In this document: one piece after another, positions 1 to 7,635 of the stretch
Layout of the letters: the number at the start of each line of letters is the position of its first letter
Numbering within the stretch: position 1 is the stretch's first letter
From: Elusimicrobiota bacterium
GTDB lineage: Bacteria > Elusimicrobiota > Elusimicrobia > 2-02-FULL-39-32
Length of the DNA stretch: 37,052 nt
Direction: 5' to 3'
NCBI GenBank assembly: GCA_021730935.1
Contig: JAKFYJ010000003.1
Span: 1-37,052 of the forward strand
Position numbers and translations under genes: made by a program
Notes under the pieces: model-generated
The model's database searches: none
The model's input: only the letters and a program-made list of their open reading frames with translations
What the model was told of the DNA's origin: nothing

Positions 1-2
1 CC

Positions 3-18
3 GCTTAACGCTGTCTGT
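3..18. repeat. 16-bp imperfect direct repeat, left copy
   Basis: GCTTAACGCTGTCTGT here matches 775-790 with one mismatch (T/G at the tenth base). The right copy is the 3' end of aroD (minus strand). The two copies bracket the toxin-antitoxin pair at 131-780. This may be a boundary duplication left when the module inserted, but it is short enough that chance cannot be excluded. Confidence 0.45.
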
Positions 19-27
19 CCTTTCCTG

Positions 28-45
28 CACAGGTTGACATAATTC
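28..45 (+). repeat. 18-bp inverted repeat, left copy
   Basis: CACAGGTTGACATAATTC is the exact reverse complement of 6531-6548, which lies upstream of intI. In both places it sits upstream of a gene in the same relative orientation (higB here, intI there). It contains TTGACA but has no convincing -10 partner. Function unknown. Confidence 0.6.
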
Positions 46-86
46 GCTTCCCCTGGAGGTTCTTCCAATTGTTATTCTGTTGATGG

Positions 87-115
87 TTGACAGAATGTCG
101 TCCACAGGATACAAT
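87..115 (+). promoter_or_regulatory. Sigma70-type promoter of the HigBA-like pair
   Basis: TTGACA (87-92), a 17-base spacer and TACAAT (110-115) form a near-consensus promoter. The predicted transcript starts near 122, just ahead of the GAGGGCGGG stretch and the ATG at 131. Its position directly upstream of the toxin gene fits an autonomous toxin-antitoxin operon. Confidence 0.75.
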
Positions 116-130
116 TGAGGAGGGCGGGAA

Positions 131-463
131 ATGGAGCATCGGGAAAGGGAAGTTTTCAACTATGTCACGGCAAGCGGACGGGATGCATTCGGGGAATGGC
201 TTGACGGCTTGAAAGATGTCAAAGTCCGGGCCGTCATCAAGAAAAGAATTGACCGCATTGAGGAAGGGCTTTTTGGGGATCATTCTTTTGTGGGCCAGGG
301 GGTTTGGGAACTTCGCATTCACTTCGGCCCTGGATACCGAGTTTATTATGGAGAAGATGGCCCTGTCATTGTCCTTCTTCTTTGCGGGGGAGACAAGAGC
401 ACACAGAGCAAAGACATTCGCAAAGCCCAGGAATTCTGGGCAGAGTATAGGAGGCAAAAATGA
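131..463 (+). CDS. higB: HigB-like RelE/ParE-family toxin (addiction module killer protein)
   Basis: This 110-residue basic protein fits the phage Gp49/HigB-like branch of the RelE/ParE toxins, which usually cut mRNA on the ribosome. Family marks are the helical N-terminus, then VWELRIHFGPGYRVYY (about residues 58-73), then a hydrophobic strand VIVLLLCGGDKSTQ and a C-terminal helix with KAQEF. The R-x-Y-x-H-strand pattern and the length are normal for the family. The start is preceded by GAGGGCGGGAA. The stop overlaps the ATG of the downstream antitoxin by four bases, so the two are translationally coupled. The toxin-first order is typical of the higBA type. Activity is inferred from the family. 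Confidence 0.85.
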   Translation: MEHREREVFNYVTASGRDAFGEWLDGLKDVKVRAVIKKRIDRIEEGLFGDHSFVGQGVWELRIHFGPGYRVYYGEDGPVIVLLLCGGDKSTQSKDIRKAQEFWAEYRRQK

Positions 464-780
464 AACGAACCATTCGATACCATGATTATCTTGTTAAAAC
501 TCTCGCGAACTCCGCTGAAGCGGCGGCCTATCTAAACACGGCGGCAGAAGATGGGGAATTAAAATATCTCCTTAAAGCACTTCGGAATGTCGTTGAGGCG
601 CAAGGCGGAATCGGCGTGCTTGCGAAAAAAACAAAACTAAGCCGGACTTCTCTTTATAAAACACTTTCTCCGGACGGAAACCCGGAAGTCGGCACCCTTG
701 AAGTCATCTTGAAGGCATACGGCATCAAAATTAGCTTTGTAATGATGGATGAAAGCCGTCCGCATAAAAGAGCGGCTTAA
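460..780 (+). CDS. higA: HigA-like antitoxin (addiction module antidote protein)
   Basis: This 106-residue protein matches the antidote family that pairs with HigB/Gp49-like toxins. It would neutralise the toxin and bind the operon promoter. An N-terminal segment (YHDYLVKTLANSAEAAAYLN) is followed by a helix-turn-helix around GGIGVLAKKTKLSRTSLYKTLS (residues about 49-70) and a dimerisation tail ending in NPEVGTLEVILKAYGIKISF. The ATG overlaps the toxin's stop region (ATGA). Its last codons overlap the aroD stop on the other strand by four bases, so there is no room for a separate terminator. Neighbour and domain order both support the call. Confidence 0.85.
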   Translation: MKRTIRYHDYLVKTLANSAEAAAYLNTAAEDGELKYLLKALRNVVEAQGGIGVLAKKTKLSRTSLYKTLSPDGNPEVGTLEVILKAYGIKISFVMMDESRPHKRAA

Positions 781-790
781 CGCGGTCTGT
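775..790. repeat. 16-bp imperfect direct repeat, right copy
   Basis: GCTTAACGCGGTCTGT overlaps the aroD stop codon (minus strand) and the antitoxin stop (plus strand). It repeats 3-18 with one mismatch. On the minus strand this copy encodes the aroD end (...RPR stop); the left copy read the same way gives ...RQR stop. Confidence 0.45.
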
Positions 791-1526
791 AGGAAGGATA
801 AAAGAGCGAAAAGAGTTCTGTGAGTTCCTGGACGCTCATCTGGCCCGGAGCCGTCGGCTTGTTCATGTATCCATAAGACATTTCTGAGCCATACATAAAC
901 CCCGCCACGCGAGTCAGTCGTCCCAAATCTCCCATCCCGATGAATGTGCGGTGAACGCCGTCCAGGTTTTTGCATGCGGAAAACAGGTTGAGGACATCGT
1001 CGGAACTTTTGACCATTCCCGCGATTTTAAGCATGTCCCCGCCGTGATTTTTGAAAGATTCCAGAAGGGCGGAAATTTTTTTGGAGTCGGGGACGCCCGC
1101 GAAATCGTGATAAGAAAGGATTATTTTCTTGCGGTAATTTTTGGCGAGCGCAATCACTTCTTCAATCACATCGTCGGACTCAATTTCAACATCCACGCAA
1201 TCGGCCAGAGGAACGGCGTCTTCAAACAAAACTTTTCTTTCGCGCGCGTCCTGAACGGATTGGGATTGAGGCCCCTGCTCTTTGGCGCTCCTCACCGTGG
1301 CTATGAGGGGAAGAGCGGAAACTTCTTTGATCGCGGCAAGAATGGATTTGATGTTGGCGCGTTCTTTGGGTTTGAGAGAATCGATGCGGATTTCGATCAA
1401 GTCCGCGCCGAGCTTTTCAGCGCGCCTGGCGGAATCCACCACGCGTTCGCCGCCACCGAGGGAAGCGACGACGACGGGTTTAAGCCCGAGATTTTTCCAG
1501 ACTTCCTTCATCTTCTTTTTCGTCAT
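777..1526 (-). CDS. aroD: Type I 3-dehydroquinate dehydratase
   Basis: This enzyme dehydrates 3-dehydroquinate to 3-dehydroshikimate in the shikimate pathway, using a Schiff-base lysine. Visible motifs are EIRIDSL (substrate-binding Glu/Arg), SYHDF (catalytic His), MLKIAGM (Schiff-base Lys) and the C-terminal GRLTRVAG segment. At 249 residues it has the usual length. The reading frame is open upstream to a TTG at 1559. I place the start at the ATG at 1526; the ATG at 1511 is also possible and has an AAGGA further upstream. It overlaps the 3' end of tgt by 47 bases on the same strand, so the two are probably co-transcribed. Confidence 0.9.
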   Translation of the reverse strand: MTKKKMKEVWKNLGLKPVVVASLGGGERVVDSARRAEKLGADLIEIRIDSLKPKERANIKSILAAIKEVSALPLIATVRSAKEQGPQSQSVQDARERKVLFEDAVPLADCVDVEIESDDVIEEVIALAKNYRKKIILSYHDFAGVPDSKKISALLESFKNHGGDMLKIAGMVKSSDDVLNLFSACKNLDGVHRTFIGMGDLGRLTRVAGFMYGSEMSYGYMNKPTAPGQMSVQELTELFSLFYPSYRPR

Positions 1527-2622
1527 CCTTGAGAGTCCGCCGTTTCCTGAACTCTTCAAAAGTCCCGTTCTGAATGGCTTCGCGGGCTTCTTTCACCAAG
1601 TCCAGCAAAAAATGCAGGTTATGGATGCTCGCCAACCGCATGCCGAACATCTCGCCTTCGCGCAAGAGATGGTTCACATAAGACCGCGTATAACTTTTGC
1701 AGGCCATGCACTGGCACCCTTCGTCCAGAGGCCGGAAATCGTTCTCGAGCTTTGCGCCTTTCATGTTATAACGGCCTTCGCGCGTAAAAATGGTCCCGTG
1801 CCTGGCGCATTGCGTGGGGAAAACGCTGTCAAAAACGTCCACGCCGAGAGCGATGGAGTCCAGAAGTTCGTTCACAGAGCCCACGCCCATCAGATATCTC
1901 GGTTTGTCTTCGGGAAGCATGTGGGTTGTCTCGCTCAAAATCCTCATCATTTCGGGTTTGGGTTCGCCGATGGAGAGGCCGCCGATGCCGAAACCGTCGG
2001 GATTGAGTTCCAGCAATTTTTCTATGCACTCTTTGCGGAGATCAAAATTGGTTCCGCCCTGGGCGATGGCGAATAAATTTGGGATCCCGAGTTCGCGCCC
2101 TTTGGCGATGCCGCGTTTGGCCCAGCGCACCGTGCGGTCCGTCACATCCTTGATCTTCTCCGGGGTGGCGTCATGGAAAGGGCAATCGTCCAGGAGCATG
2201 GCGATGTCGCTCCCGATTTTTTTCTGCACTTCCATGCAGAGTTCCGGAGTATAAAGCCGCGCCGCTCCGCTATAAAAATCTCTGAAATTTAAACCTTCTT
2301 CGGTGATTTTTATGCCGAAGGCTTTCCGGATCACCTGGAACCCGCCGGAATCCGTGAAGATGGTTCCGTCCCACTGCATGAACTTGTGGAGCCCGCCCGC
2401 CGCCGCAATTTTATTTTCGTCCGGCCTGACATGAAGGTGCAATGCATTTGCTATAATAGCCTGCGTTCCCATCTCGTGGAGTTCCCCGGGCGAAACAGTT
2501 TTCACGCTTCCTTTGGTGGCCACAGGCATAAAAACGGGAGTTTTGACTTCTCCGTGAGGAGTCACAAACGAGCCGAGGCGCGCTCCGGACTTGGGATCTT
2601 TAGCAACAATTTTAAATGACAT
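1480..2622 (-). CDS. tgt: tRNA-guanine transglycosylase
   Basis: This enzyme exchanges guanine-34 of GUN-anticodon tRNAs for a queuosine precursor. Visible are the catalytic-loop DSGGFQV, GGLSIGEP, the VDVFDSVFPTQCARHGT segment carrying the nucleophilic Asp, and the zinc site CQCMAC plus a downstream His (SYVNH). At 380 residues it is normal length. The segment IGSDIAMLLDDCP is slightly divergent from the usual bacterial wording. The ATG lies behind a GGAAAAC stretch. It diverges from typA across 62 bases and is the first gene of a tgt-aroD transcript. Confidence 0.93.
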   Translation of the reverse strand: MSFKIVAKDPKSGARLGSFVTPHGEVKTPVFMPVATKGSVKTVSPGELHEMGTQAIIANALHLHVRPDENKIAAAGGLHKFMQWDGTIFTDSGGFQVIRKAFGIKITEEGLNFRDFYSGAARLYTPELCMEVQKKIGSDIAMLLDDCPFHDATPEKIKDVTDRTVRWAKRGIAKGRELGIPNLFAIAQGGTNFDLRKECIEKLLELNPDGFGIGGLSIGEPKPEMMRILSETTHMLPEDKPRYLMGVGSVNELLDSIALGVDVFDSVFPTQCARHGTIFTREGRYNMKGAKLENDFRPLDEGCQCMACKSYTRSYVNHLLREGEMFGMRLASIHNLHFLLDLVKEAREAIQNGTFEEFRKRRTLKDDEKEDEGSLEKSRA

Positions 2623-2684
2623 GGTCAGGTTTTCCAGTAAATGTGGTATAGTATGGACTTTTCCTCAGGGGAACATTATACATA

Positions 2685-4541
2685 ATGACAACAGATATGA
2701 CTGAAAATAATAAAGTGATACCTCGCAGGCCGGACGTTCGAAACATCGCCATCATCGCGCATGTCGATCACGGCAAAACCACGCTCGTGGACGCTCTCCT
2801 CCAGCAGACCGGCGAATTCAAGGTCAAACAGGACGCGGTTCAGGAAGCGGTTCTGGATTCCAACGAACTTGAACGCGAGCGCGGCATCACCATTTTGGCC
2901 AAGTGCACCTCTGTTCCCTATAAAGACCTCACCATCAACATCGTGGACACTCCAGGCCACGCCGATTTCGGCAGTGAAGTGGAACGCATTTTGGGTATGG
3001 TTGACGGCTGTCTTCTGCTCGTGGACGCTGTTGACGGGCCCATGCCCCAAACCAAATTTGTCTTGAAGAAATCCCTTGAGCTCGGATTGCACCCCATCGT
3101 GGTCGTCAACAAGATGGACCGCGAAAACGCCAGGCCCCACGAAGTGCTGGACGAAGTTTTCAGTCTTTTTATGGATCTGGGCGCCACTGACCCTCAGCTT
3201 GATTTCCCCGTGGTCTATTGTTCCGGCCGTGCCGGTTGGGCCACCATGGACGCCGCTCATCCGACCCCCGATCTTGCGCCTCTTTTTGAAACCATCGTGA
3301 AACATGTCCCCGGCCCCGAAGCGGATCCGGGCGCGTCTTTGCAGATGCTCGCCACCATTTTGGATTACAGCAGTTTTTTGGGACAGATCGCGATTGGCCG
3401 CATCATGAACGGCACCATAAAGAAGAGCCAGCAGGTGGCCATGGTCAAACTGGACGGCAAGGTTGTTCCTTTCCGCGCCACGCAGATTCAGGGATTTTTT
3501 GGGTTGGCGCGCAGGGAAATTGAGTCCGCCAAGGCCGGCGACATTGTGGCCGTGGCAGGAATGGAGTCCGTGGATGTTGGCGAAACGATCGCCGCCGCAG
3601 AGAACCCCATTGCATTGCCTCCCATTCACATTGATGAGCCCACCATCTCCATGGAATTTTTGGTGAACGACAGTCCCTTTGCCGGCCAGGAAGGGGAATT
3701 CGTGACGTCGCGCCACATCCGCGAAAAGCTTTTGGAAAAACAGAAGACCAGCGTCGGCCTCAAGGTTGAAGAGCTGGGCGCAGGACGGAGCGGAAATGCT
3801 CAGAACGCGTATAAAGTGTCAGGCCGCGGTGAACTCCAGCTTTCCATCCTGATCGAAACCATGCGCCGCGAAGGTTTTGAGCTTGCCGTTTCCCGTCCGG
3901 AAGTGATCATCAAGGTTGTGGACGGCGTGAAGCAGGAACCTTTTGAATATCTGATCGTGGACATCGACAAAGACCATCAGGGCGAAATCCTCCAGAACCT
4001 GGGACGCCGCCGCGCCGACATCCGTGACATGCAGCCCGAAGGCGAAAAGAATCTCCGCGTTGAAGCCATCATCGCCGCCCGCGCTTTGATCGGGTTTAAA
4101 TCCGAGTTTCTCACCCAAACCCGCGGCACAGGCATGATGCACCACTCTTTCCATGGCTATGCTCCCGTGGGAGAAGAAATTGTGATCCGCAAAAACGGCG
4201 TTTTGATCGCCAAGGAAAGAGGCGACACCACCGGATATGCCCTTGAGAATTTGCAGGAGCGGTCCACGCTTTTCGTGGGGCCGGGAATCCCTGTTTATGA
4301 AGGCATGATCGTGGGCGAAAACTCGCGCGAGCACGACCTCGTTGTGAACCCCTGCAAAAAGAAACAGCTTTCAAACATGCGCGCCTCAGGCAGTGACGAC
4401 GCGATTGTGCTCACCCCTCCCAAAATCCACACGCTCGAACAGGCGATCGAATATATCTCCGACGACGAGCTGGTGGAAGTGACCCCCAAGAGCATCCGCC
4501 TCCGCAAGAAACAGCTCCAAGAATCGAAGCGGAAAAAATAA
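2685..4541 (+). CDS. typA: Ribosome-associated GTPase TypA/BipA
   Basis: TypA/BipA is a translational GTPase related to EF-G that helps 50S assembly and stress adaptation. The G1 loop AHVDHGKTT (residues 25-33), the switch region [14 protein letters not shown] (G3) and NKMDR (G4) are intact. The C-terminal BipA domain has [18 protein letters not shown] and the conserved RGTGMMHH-x-F-x-GY segment. The length of 618 residues is typical. The ATG at 2685 follows AGGGGAAC at some distance; a second ATG at 2697 is possible. It stands alone between divergent tgt and the next unit. A TATAGT at 2647-2652 could be its -10 box, without a clear -35. Confidence 0.96.
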   Translation: MTTDMTENNKVIPRRPDVRNIAIIAHVDHGKTTLVDALLQQTGEFKVKQDAVQEAVLDSNELERERGITILAKCTSVPYKDLTINIVDTPGHADFGSEVERILGMVDGCLLLVDAVDGPMPQTKFVLKKSLELGLHPIVVVNKMDRENARPHEVLDEVFSLFMDLGATDPQLDFPVVYCSGRAGWATMDAAHPTPDLAPLFETIVKHVPGPEADPGASLQMLATILDYSSFLGQIAIGRIMNGTIKKSQQVAMVKLDGKVVPFRATQIQGFFGLARREIESAKAGDIVAVAGMESVDVGETIAAAENPIALPPIHIDEPTISMEFLVNDSPFAGQEGEFVTSRHIREKLLEKQKTSVGLKVEELGAGRSGNAQNAYKVSGRGELQLSILIETMRREGFELAVSRPEVIIKVVDGVKQEPFEYLIVDIDKDHQGEILQNLGRRRADIRDMQPEGEKNLRVEAIIAARALIGFKSEFLTQTRGTGMMHHSFHGYAPVGEEIVIRKNGVLIAKERGDTTGYALENLQERSTLFVGPGIPVYEGMIVGENSREHDLVVNPCKKKQLSNMRASGSDDAIVLTPPKIHTLEQAIEYISDDELVEVTPKSIRLRKKQLQESKRKK

Positions 4542-4613
4542 CCCGCGCCGAATTTGGCAACCATGAAAATCTGCCCCGACAGGGTGGAAGTTCATGACGT
4601 ACCGACATATATT

Positions 4614-4658
4614 TGACATTGAATAAACATCGATTCTCGCCTATAATAGAAAATGTCA
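4614..4658. promoter_or_regulatory. Promoter framed by an inverted repeat (probable autoregulatory operator)
   Basis: TTGAAT (4619-4624), 17 bases and TATAAT (4642-4647) form a near-consensus promoter. It is framed by TGACATT (4614-4620) and its reverse complement AATGTCA (4652-4658), so a dimeric repressor binding both arms would cover the whole promoter. The predicted start of transcription falls about six bases before the ATG at 4660. Confidence 0.65.
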
Positions 4659-4659
4659 T

Positions 4660-4920
4660 ATGAAGCCCGGACAAGAAATTATTGATCAAGGCATGCAAGA
4701 CCTTGCCCAGGGCCGGGAGACTATCCCCGCGCTCTTGGTTTCGATTGGTGCTCCGAGGTTGAGGCGTCTGGGAATGTCAATCGAGCATCCCCTGCTTTCC
4801 CCCGAACATCGTCTTTATGACAAATTAAGGATGTCCAACCCCGACGCGTCTCATTCCCAATACAACGCATGGATCCGGCGTCTGGTGAGCTTCGAGCGGG
4901 CGGCTGAATGCGCGAAATAA
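4660..4920 (+). CDS. Hypothetical 86-residue partner of a nucleotidyltransferase
   Basis: I do not recognise this family. It is mostly helical, with a charged middle (IEHPLLSPEHRLYDKLR) and no signal peptide or membrane segment. Its stop overlaps the ATG of the nucleotidyltransferase-like gene by 13 bases, indicating coupling. Its promoter carries an inverted repeat, as expected if this small protein is the antitoxin and repressor of a two-gene toxin-antitoxin or abortive-infection module. That role is inferred from layout only. There is no ribosome-binding site; the transcript probably begins almost at the ATG. Confidence 0.65.
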   Translation: MKPGQEIIDQGMQDLAQGRETIPALLVSIGAPRLRRLGMSIEHPLLSPEHRLYDKLRMSNPDASHSQYNAWIRRLVSFERAAECAK

Positions 4921-5432
4921 CAAGCCAGGAAAAAATTCAGAAGTTCATGCGCTCCTTTGGGAAAAGCGCGACACAAGAAGCCCGCGTTTATTTCACAGGC
5001 GGCACAACAGCAGTTTTGATGGGTTGGCGTGAGACGACCATCGACATTGACATGCGGTTTAATCCAGAGTTGGACGAACTGTTTCGCGCCCTTCCCGCGC
5101 TCAAAGAAGAACTGCAAATCAATATTGAATTGGCCGCTCCTTCCGATTTCATCCCTGCGCTTCCTGGCTGGGAAGAGCGTTGCGAGTTCATTGGGCGCGA
5201 AGGTAAAGTCACTTTTTATCATTATGATCCATATAGCCAGGCCTTGGCAAAGATCGAACGTGGCCACACCCAGGATTTGAAGGATGTTGAATCCATGTTT
5301 CAAAATGGGCTCCTGGACCGGCAAAAACTTCTTTCATTGTATCAGGCCATTGAATCCCAATTGCATCGATATCCTGCGATTGATCCCAAGACTTTTTCTC
5401 TCGCAGTTCATCAGATCACCGACAAGAAATAA
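4908..5432 (+). CDS. DUF6036-like / MNT-fold nucleotidyltransferase
   Basis: This 174-residue protein resembles the DUF6036 nucleotidyltransferases, related to the MNT and AbiEii-type enzymes found in two-gene defence or toxin-antitoxin modules. The core is FTGGTTAVLMGWRETTIDIDM (about residues 29-49): a GG motif followed by a D-x-D metal-binding pair, as in pol-beta-fold nucleotidyltransferases. A later conserved lysine region (LAKIERGHTQDLKDVESM) is also typical. It follows the small upstream gene with a 13-base overlap and converges with intI, only one base separating their ends. It may be AMP-transferring or toxic; this is inference. Confidence 0.75.
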   Translation: MREITSQEKIQKFMRSFGKSATQEARVYFTGGTTAVLMGWRETTIDIDMRFNPELDELFRALPALKEELQINIELAAPSDFIPALPGWEERCEFIGREGKVTFYHYDPYSQALAKIERGHTQDLKDVESMFQNGLLDRQKLLSLYQAIESQLHRYPAIDPKTFSLAVHQITDKK

Positions 5433-5433
5433 C

Positions 5434-6438
5434 CTAAACCACTTCCAGCGCGACTTCTCTCCGAAATTCGTTTTCCCGTTCCATCTGATCCAATGGGCTG
5501 ACAAACCGCTCGCTGGGCTTTTTCATGACATGAAGATAAATCTTCGTGGTTTCCATGCTGTTGTGCCCCAAAATTTCCTGAATTTCCCGGATGTTGGCGC
5601 CGGATTCGAGCAGGTGAGTGGCAAAGCTGTGACGGAAAGTGTGAGAGGACATCCGTTTTGTGATGCCGGCCAAACGCGACGCTTTGCGGAATTCTCTGTT
5701 GACGGAATCTTCGTGGATATGGTGGCGCCCTGTTCTGCCGCTTCTCGGGTCCCTCGACAAAGTTTTCGACGGGAAAACGTATTGCCAGCCCCATTCCTTG
5801 CCTGCGTTGAGAAATTTTCTCTCAATTGCATAGGGCAAATAAACCTGACCCAACCCTTTGGACAGATCGTCAAGATGCACTGCCTTGACCCATTCCAGAT
5901 GGGCCTTGAGCCCGTGTTTCACTGCTTGGGGCATCAAGGTGACGCGGTCCTTTTCACCTTTGCCGCTCCGCACGGTGATCTGCGACCTTTCAATATCCAA
6001 ATCATGGATTCGAAGCTGAAGACATTCAAACAACCGAAGGCCGGAACCGTATAATAATTGGGCGATTATTTTATAGACTCCTTGGAGAGGCGCCAAAATT
6101 TTCGCGGCTTCTGCCGAGGTCAGCACTGTGGGGACATAAAACCGTCGTTTGGCCCGCACGGAATCCGCGAAGTTTCCCAACTCTTGATTCAAAATATATT
6201 TATAAAGAAAAACGACCGCGTTGAGCGCCTGGTTTTGCGTCGAAGCAGAAACCTTTTGATCAAGAGCAAGATAAGTCAGGAATTGTTTGATGTCTGATGC
6301 TCCCATTTCCTTGGGATGTTTTTTGTTGTGAAAAAGGATGTAACGCCTGATCCAATCCACATAACTCTTTTCCGTATTGATTGAATAATGTTTCAGTCTC
6401 AACTCGTCCCTAACTTGATCCAATAGTTTTTTCTCCAT
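5434..6438 (-). CDS. intI: Integron integrase IntI
   Basis: This 334-residue tyrosine recombinase recombines attI and attC sites. Catalytic residues are visible: Arg135 (GSGLRL), Lys160 (SGKGEKDR), His266 and Arg269 (SHTFRHSFATHLL), His292 (LGH) and Tyr301 (KIYLHV). It also has the extra segment that separates IntI from XerC/D: KEWGWQYVFP followed by RSGRTGRHHIHEDSVNREF (about residues 214-250). I chose the ATG at 6438 because AAAGGACGG sits upstream and homology starts there; the frame stays open to 6588 but that extension looks non-coding. It diverges from the cassette array, the standard integron layout. I see no LexA box in its upstream region. Confidence 0.95.
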   Translation of the reverse strand: MEKKLLDQVRDELRLKHYSINTEKSYVDWIRRYILFHNKKHPKEMGASDIKQFLTYLALDQKVSASTQNQALNAVVFLYKYILNQELGNFADSVRAKRRFYVPTVLTSAEAAKILAPLQGVYKIIAQLLYGSGLRLFECLQLRIHDLDIERSQITVRSGKGEKDRVTLMPQAVKHGLKAHLEWVKAVHLDDLSKGLGQVYLPYAIERKFLNAGKEWGWQYVFPSKTLSRDPRSGRTGRHHIHEDSVNREFRKASRLAGITKRMSSHTFRHSFATHLLESGANIREIQEILGHNSMETTKIYLHVMKKPSERFVSPLDQMERENEFRREVALEVV

Positions 6439-6530
6439 AATAGCCGTCCTTTTTGCCGGATATCCACTCGCGAGGAGGGATTCAAATTTCACAGATATGA
6501 CATCATTTTTCAATTTAATCGCCGAGGGGG

Positions 6531-6548
6531 GAATTATGTCAACCTGTG
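6531..6548 (-). repeat. 18-bp inverted repeat, right copy
   Basis: The minus strand reads CACAGGTTGACATAATTC, identical to 28-45 on the plus strand. It lies about 95 bases upstream of the intI start. Confidence 0.6.
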
Positions 6549-6602
6549 TAGAAATGTCGGGTTTCCATAAACCAATAGTTATCAACAAAATATATTTATC
6601 TA

Positions 6603-6631
6603 TTGAATTTTCAAGGTTATTGGGGTATTCT
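6603..6631 (+). promoter_or_regulatory. Cassette promoter Pc (first copy)
   Basis: TTGAAT (6603-6608), a 17-base spacer and TATTCT (6626-6631) point into the array, in the place where integron Pc promoters lie. The same hexamers, spacing and part of the spacer (TCAAGGTT) recur at 11653-11681. Confidence 0.75.
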
Positions 6632-6687
6632 TGTCGTTGACAGACGAAGCACTAATCCGCAAAAATGCGGACTAATATATGTTAGGC
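6632..6687 (+). other. Primary attI recombination site
   Basis: The site ends in GTTAGGC (6681-6687), the core where the first cassette begins, and lies between intI and the first cassette. It has two copies of ACTAAT (6651-6656 and 6671-6676) around a small hairpin CCGCA-AAAA-TGCGG (6657-6670), resembling the direct repeats that bind integrase in known attI sites. The last 17 bases recur almost exactly at 11731-11744. Confidence 0.7.
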
Positions 6688-6704
6688 CCAGATAGTAGGA
6701 TTGA

Positions 6705-7040
6705 ATGAACCAGTGGAACATACCTGCGTGGCTTGAACGTGAGGTGCGGCAGCGAGACAAAAAGTGCGTATACTGCCGAATACCCATGCTTGAGTCGCCT
6801 CCTGCGGACGGATCGCGAAAATCTGTCGCGACGTGGGAGCACATCATAAACGATGCAAAAATTGTTACTCGAGAGAATATTGCGAGATGCTGTGCGTCTT
6901 GCAATTCAAGTAAAGGAACAAAGAAGCTTTCAGTCTGGATTGAGTCAAGTTACTGCAAGCGGCGCGGCATTGGCCGCGACACCGTTGCGGATGTCGTTAA
7001 ACAAGCTTTGGGCTGTATAAAGATACCCCTTGACAAATAA
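6705..7040 (+). CDS. HNH-family endonuclease (cassette 1)
   Basis: This 111-residue protein is a compact Cys4-HNH nuclease. Zinc ligands are Cys21 and Cys24 (CVYC) and the pair around CCASC (residues 62-66). The active-site His is His46 (WEHII), with Asn and Lys in NSSKGTKKL. Members cut DNA or RNA in restriction, homing or phage-defence contexts; the target here is unknown. The ATG has AGGATT just upstream and lies 24 bases after the attI core. No attC separates it from brnTA, so the three genes share one cassette. Confidence 0.8.
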   Translation: MNQWNIPAWLEREVRQRDKKCVYCRIPMLESPPADGSRKSVATWEHIINDAKIVTRENIARCCASCNSSKGTKKLSVWIESSYCKRRGIGRDTVADVVKQALGCIKIPLDK

Positions 7041-7058
7041 TTATATTATAATTATACT
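7030..7058 (+). promoter_or_regulatory. Internal promoter of brnTA
   Basis: TTGACA (7030-7035), 17 bases and TATACT (7053-7058) form a strong promoter inside cassette 1, overlapping the end of the HNH gene. The spacer and downstream part is an AT-rich near-palindrome (7038-7065), a plausible BrnA operator. The ATG of brnT lies six bases after the -10, so the message is probably leaderless. Confidence 0.75.
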
Positions 7059-7064
7059 ATAATT

Positions 7065-7358
7065 ATGTCAAAACTCCGGTTTGATTGGGATCCTCATAAA
7101 AATGCGTCTAATCAAAAGAAGCACGGAATTTCCTTTGAAGAAGCCCAAACTGCATTTTATGATGAAAACGGTAGAATGATGCATGATCCAGATCACTCAG
7201 AACAAGAGGACAGATTTATCTTGCTTGGAATGACAACCAAACCGCGCTTGCTTGCCGTTTGCCACTGTTATAGGTCTCAGGAATCAGTGATTCGTCTTAT
7301 TTCAGCGCGAAAAGCGACAAAAAAAGAGCACCGACAATATGGAGGACTTTTATCATGA
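7065..7358 (+). CDS. brnT: BrnT-family ribonuclease toxin (cassette 1)
   Basis: BrnT is a RelE-fold toxin that blocks translation by RNA cleavage. Family features are FDWDPHKNASNQKKHGISFEE at the N-terminus, a central EDRFILLG strand, and the RLISARKATKKEHRQY helix near the C-terminus. At 97 residues it has the usual size. The stop overlaps the brnA ATG by four bases. It has its own strong promoter within the cassette, so its expression does not depend on Pc; this would help stabilise the array through addiction, as argued for other integron toxin-antitoxin cassettes. Confidence 0.93.
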   Translation: MSKLRFDWDPHKNASNQKKHGISFEEAQTAFYDENGRMMHDPDHSEQEDRFILLGMTTKPRLLAVCHCYRSQESVIRLISARKATKKEHRQYGGLLS

Positions 7359-7564
7359 GAAAGGAATACGATTTTTCAAAATCTCAAAGAAACCCCTATC
7401 CCCCGATGCTGAAGAAGCAAATCACGATCCGCATCGAGGAAGATACTATTAATTATTTTAAAGGCCTTGCCACAAAATCCGGCATTCCTTACCAGAACCT
7501 TATTAACCTGTTTCTTCGCGATTGCGCCCACTCTCATAAAACGATTGTTCATAAGTGGGCCTAA
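7355..7564 (+). CDS. brnA: BrnA-family antitoxin (cassette 1)
   Basis: This 69-residue ribbon-helix-helix antitoxin neutralises BrnT and represses the operon. The family signature LKKQITIRIEEDTINYFKGLA and then IPYQNLINLFLRDCA is clear. The ATG overlaps the toxin stop. The stop codon TAA lies inside the first attC core (GCCTAAC), typical of genes packed tightly into integron cassettes. Confidence 0.93.
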   Translation: MRKEYDFSKSQRNPYPPMLKKQITIRIEEDTINYFKGLATKSGIPYQNLINLFLRDCAHSHKTIVHKWA

Positions 7565-7624
7565 CAATGCGATGGAGCGTATGAAAATGCAACGCATTTT
7601 CAACGCTCATCTTAGTCGTTAGGC
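7559..7624 (+). other. attC site 1
   Basis: 66 bp from GCCTAAC to GTTAGGC. Inner arms AGCGT and ACGCT and the hairpin AAAATGC/GCATTTT give the folded-site architecture. TGGGCCTAAC here is the exact reverse complement of GTTAGGCCCA at the start of cassette 1 (6681-6690). Confidence 0.9.
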
Positions 7625-7635
7625 GGGAGGTGGCT

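Noticed and set aside
5-457. Minus-strand frame of about 150 codons at the window start
   Set aside because: It is antisense to the HigB-like gene, has no domain, and only its last residues resemble the aroD end because of the short repeat.
2676-3716. Long minus-strand open frame opposite typA
   Set aside because: It is a shadow of typA with no ribosome-binding site or recognisable domain.
6439-6588. N-terminal extension of IntI upstream of 6438
   Set aside because: The frame is open from 6588, but AAAGGACGG precedes the ATG at 6438, IntI homology starts there and the 334-residue product is already full length.
6439-6602. LexA/SOS box controlling intI
   Set aside because: I found no CTGT-N8-ACAG palindrome between intI and the cassette promoter.
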